Of a stretch of DNA of 20,584 bases, positions 18,712-20,584 are shown in pieces (the stretch's first letter is position 1; every line of letters begins with the position of its first letter). Origin of the DNA: Parachlorella kessleri (taxonomy: Eukaryota > Chlorophyta > Trebouxiophyceae > Chlorellales > Chlorellaceae). The stretch covers positions 1 through 20,584 of the forward strand of contig BBXU01000757.1 of assembly GCA_001598975.1 (NCBI GenBank), in the 5' to 3' direction. The notes under the pieces were generated by a model. That model made no database searches, was not told where the DNA came from, and saw nothing but the letters and a program-made list of their open reading frames with translations. The translations under genes were made by a program, and so were the position numbers.

Positions 18712-19020
18712 TGCCAGAAGCTTGCTGCCCAGAAGGGTCAGGGCTAGAGCATGGTGAACTAGATCAATGCCAAACCTTTGCGACGTCAACCCTGGATGGA
18801 CCGGTCCCATAAATTATCCCATAGAGTGGGGGTACGCTGGAATCCCCCTGACTCATGCCCTGACTGGCGGGATTCCTTGTTGAGGATCGCAGTGGGATGA
18901 TACCTTTCGTAAAAATTGATTTGGATCTCCATTTACCGATGCCTGTTGGCTCCCTGAGATGCCTTCCTGCTAACAGCTGCACTTGTCGAAGTAAGTCTCA
19001 GTGTTACAGCTGTGCTAACC
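18712..19020. promoter_or_regulatory. Divergent promoter region between the KH gene (-) and the S1-like gene (+)
   Basis: About 310 bp or less separate the two proposed start codons, which point away from each other. The region is locally AT-rich, with CATAAATTAT near 18809-18818 (TATA-like on either strand), a GACGTC core near 18782-18787, and an inverted repeat at 18839-18876. The interval is short enough that control elements are probably shared. Transcription starts are not visible. Confidence 0.45.
18839..18876. repeat. Inverted repeat GGAATCCC / GGGATTCC with internal CTGACT direct repeat
   Basis: Perfect 8-bp arms at 18839-18846 and 18869-18876 flank a 22-base centre that contains CTGACT twice, once as the bZIP-like TGACTCA. 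It lies midway in the divergent promoter, so it may be a factor-binding site. That role is inferred. Confidence 0.5.
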
Positions 19021-20323
19021 ATGCTGTCTGCGAAACTCCACGTTTCGACGCTTCGGAGCCACTTGATGGCAGCAGTGCATGCAGCACCCAGCAGGCCTCC
19101 AGCCCCGATGGTCAGGCACCACTGTGAGTCTGCCTTTCCAACACCGCTTGCTGGGTTGAGAAACGGGTTTTGTACATCACACCCACGCAGCTCAAGCTGT
19201 AAATTGGCGTTGGCCTTGGATTTGGCCCTTAGGTGCCTCTCCTGTGTCCACCAGGCTTGGAACAGTCTTGCCCGCAGGCTAGCATACTGCCACCCACTTC
19301 ACTCTCGCGACGGGGCTTTTAGTTAGGCACGCTCATAGTGATAATGTGCTTGCGGTGCCTTCTCCCCCACAATTTCATCACTACCAGTGTTGCCCACTCC
19401 AATGCAGGCGGCGGGCCCTGGCGGCGGCGGCAGCTGCTTCTACTTGCTCCCCATGTAACCAACGAGGGCAAGGAGATGCAGACCCAGCTGCCAGAGCGGG
19501 CGGGGATGGAGGACGAGGAGTACATTGTCGTCGACCCGGAGAACATCTTTTGGAACCGGCCTGAGCTGGGCAACCTCAACCGGCGGGTTGGGCTGACATA
19601 CGAGGATGGCTTGTTCGAGGGGGAGGTGGACCCAGTGGCTGAGGAATACTGGTTCAATGAGCCGCCAGGTGGGTGCCAAGGTGGCACTGAGGTGGCTGAG
19701 CTGGTTCATCTGCTGGTCAGGTCTGCGAGGGTAGACCTGTGGCAGGGCAGTCTTGGTTAGTGTAGGCGAGCAAGATGTCGTGGGGCAACGGCTACAAGTT
19801 AGGATAGAGCTACTTTGCAGCTGGCCCTTGGTTGAGGCTTGGTGGTGGGGTGGACCCTGTGATGCGTAACAATTGGGTCAGTGGCCTGGTAGGCGGGCAT
19901 GGGGAATTAAGTTGTGGCCTATACCCCTCTGGTAAAGACTTTGTTGGAGGTGTGCTGTGTTGGCGAGCCACCAGGTGGGCACTGTTGTGGCGAAGGGGCC
20001 AGCACCACATATGAGATTCTGGCCAACTTTGATTGTGCGCCACGGCTTCTTGACAAGTGCGCTGGCCTGAGCAGCCAGCATGGCTCCGGGGAGCTGGTCT
20101 AGCCCCCGTGTTAGCTGAAGCCCAATGCCATGCCTGTCGCCCCTGTTGTGCAGGTGGCTGGCAGACAGCCCCCCGCAAGCTGCGGAAGACCAAGGAGGAG
20201 CCTGTGCTCGAGTTTGACAGCGTGTCACACCCCGGGGACGGGCGCACGCGGCTGGGAGCGGTCCAGGAGGGCCAGGTGTTCCAGGGCATGATCACCAAGG
20301 TCATGCTCTACCATGGAGCCCAG
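19021..20323 (+). CDS. Probable plastid-targeted protein with start of an S1-like domain (3' end outside window)
   Basis: Exons 19021-19123, 19408-19668 and 20154-20323 give 178 residues so far. The donors are GTGAGT, GTGGGT and CAG|GTGGGG, the last phase 0, and the frame is consistent. The N-terminus is rich in Ser, Arg, Ala and Pro with few acidic residues (MLSAKLHVSTLRSHLMAAVH), like an algal chloroplast transit peptide. A Glu/Asp-rich stretch follows, EEYIVVDPENIFWNRPELGN and EEYWFNEPPG. Exon 3 ends with EGQVFQGMITKVMLYHGAQ, the first strands of an S1-type OB fold. The LYHGA part recalls the S1 domain of the plastid nucleoid protein pTAC10; this link is tentative. The rest of the domain should follow in an exon beyond the window. 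The 5' end is uncertain: an ATG at 18939 with donor GTAAGT at 18991 would also join exon 2 in phase. Confidence 0.6.
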
Positions 20324-20498
20324 GTGGGGCGCCAGATTCCAGCATCAATATCATATCCGATTATTGTTCAAAAAAGCAATGGGCGTTTTGGGGCAGGGGG
20401 CGTGCACTCAAGCCAGGTCTGAGGGTACAGGGTGAAGGGCGGATGCGGCCTCTGTGGGCGCAGGTGACGCTAGGTGTTGGTGGTTTGACCAGGGTGGC

Positions 20499-20530
20499 CA
20501 GGTCCTTCCAGGGCCTGTTGGAAGGACCTG
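20499..20530 (+). repeat. Perfect 12-bp hairpin, 8-base loop
   Basis: CAGGTCCTTCCA is followed by GGGCCTGT and then TGGAAGGACCTG, its exact complement. A G-T wobble would add a thirteenth pair at the loop. It would form in intron RNA of the S1-like gene. Confidence 0.9.
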
Positions 20531-20568
20531 TTGTTGGGAAGCAATGCTCTGGCACAGGGCCAGTGAGT

Positions 20569-20584
20569 GGGTGGGTGGGTGGGG
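20569..20584 (+). other. G-quadruplex motif (GGGT)3GGGG
   Basis: Four G tracts separated by single T loops form the classic parallel-quadruplex pattern on the coding strand of the intron. The tract reaches the window edge and may be longer. Confidence 0.8.

Larger units (their letters stand above)
20324..20584 (+). other. Intron 3 of the S1-like gene (continues past window), with hairpin and G-quadruplex motif
   Basis: After the donor at 20324 no further exon is evident. The S1 fold is not completed in any frame that I can read here. The stretch holds a perfect 12-bp inverted repeat (20499-20510 and 20519-20530) and a G-tract motif at 20569-20584. Confidence 0.5.

Overview
The window is nuclear DNA of a eukaryote, most likely a chlorophycean green alga. 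The evidence is GC-rich sequence, five genes cut into many short exons by GT-AG introns, heavy CAG/CTG use giving poly-Gln and poly-Ala tracts, TGTAA-type polyadenylation signals, and plant-type protein families. The style suits Chlamydomonadales (Haematococcus-like), but the species cannot be fixed from sequence alone. No open frame has a bacterial layout. Gene models were built by hand from splice sites, intron phase and family motifs, and several exons are too short to show up as long open frames.

Layout, left to right. (1) 32-2222, + strand: 3' part of an unrecognised low-complexity gene (RGG-like repeats, then Gln/Ser/Ala-rich), with a long 3' region to about 3370. (2) 5574-4342, - strand: a 271-residue protein with an N-terminal Tudor/SH3-like small beta domain and a His/Gln-rich tail, convergent with gene 1. 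(3) 5575-7136: gene-poor interval with a diverged inverted repeat and a 21-base G run. (4) 13506-7823, - strand: a complete 13-exon secreted purple acid phosphatase of 636 residues with all seven metal ligands. (5) 18711-14437, - strand: a 9-exon, 711-residue protein with five KH RNA-binding domains (HEN4/PCBP-like). (6) about 18712-19020: short divergent promoter. (7) 19021 to beyond the window, + strand: the 5' part of a probably plastid-targeted protein with the start of an S1-like domain.

The genes do not form a pathway. They are ordinary nuclear neighbours: three minus-strand genes in tandem, flanked by plus-strand genes. Two encode probable RNA-binding proteins (KH and S1) that share one promoter region. 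The phosphatase is the best-defined gene. Its upstream region carries a P1BS-type element and a G-box, which fits phosphate-starvation control. I see no previously undescribed multi-gene system. The most unusual signals are a 70-residue insertion in the phosphatase catalytic domain, tandem repeats that copy 5' splice-site sequence in two of its introns, the inverted repeat at 6353-6816, and a perfect hairpin plus quadruplex motif at the right edge.
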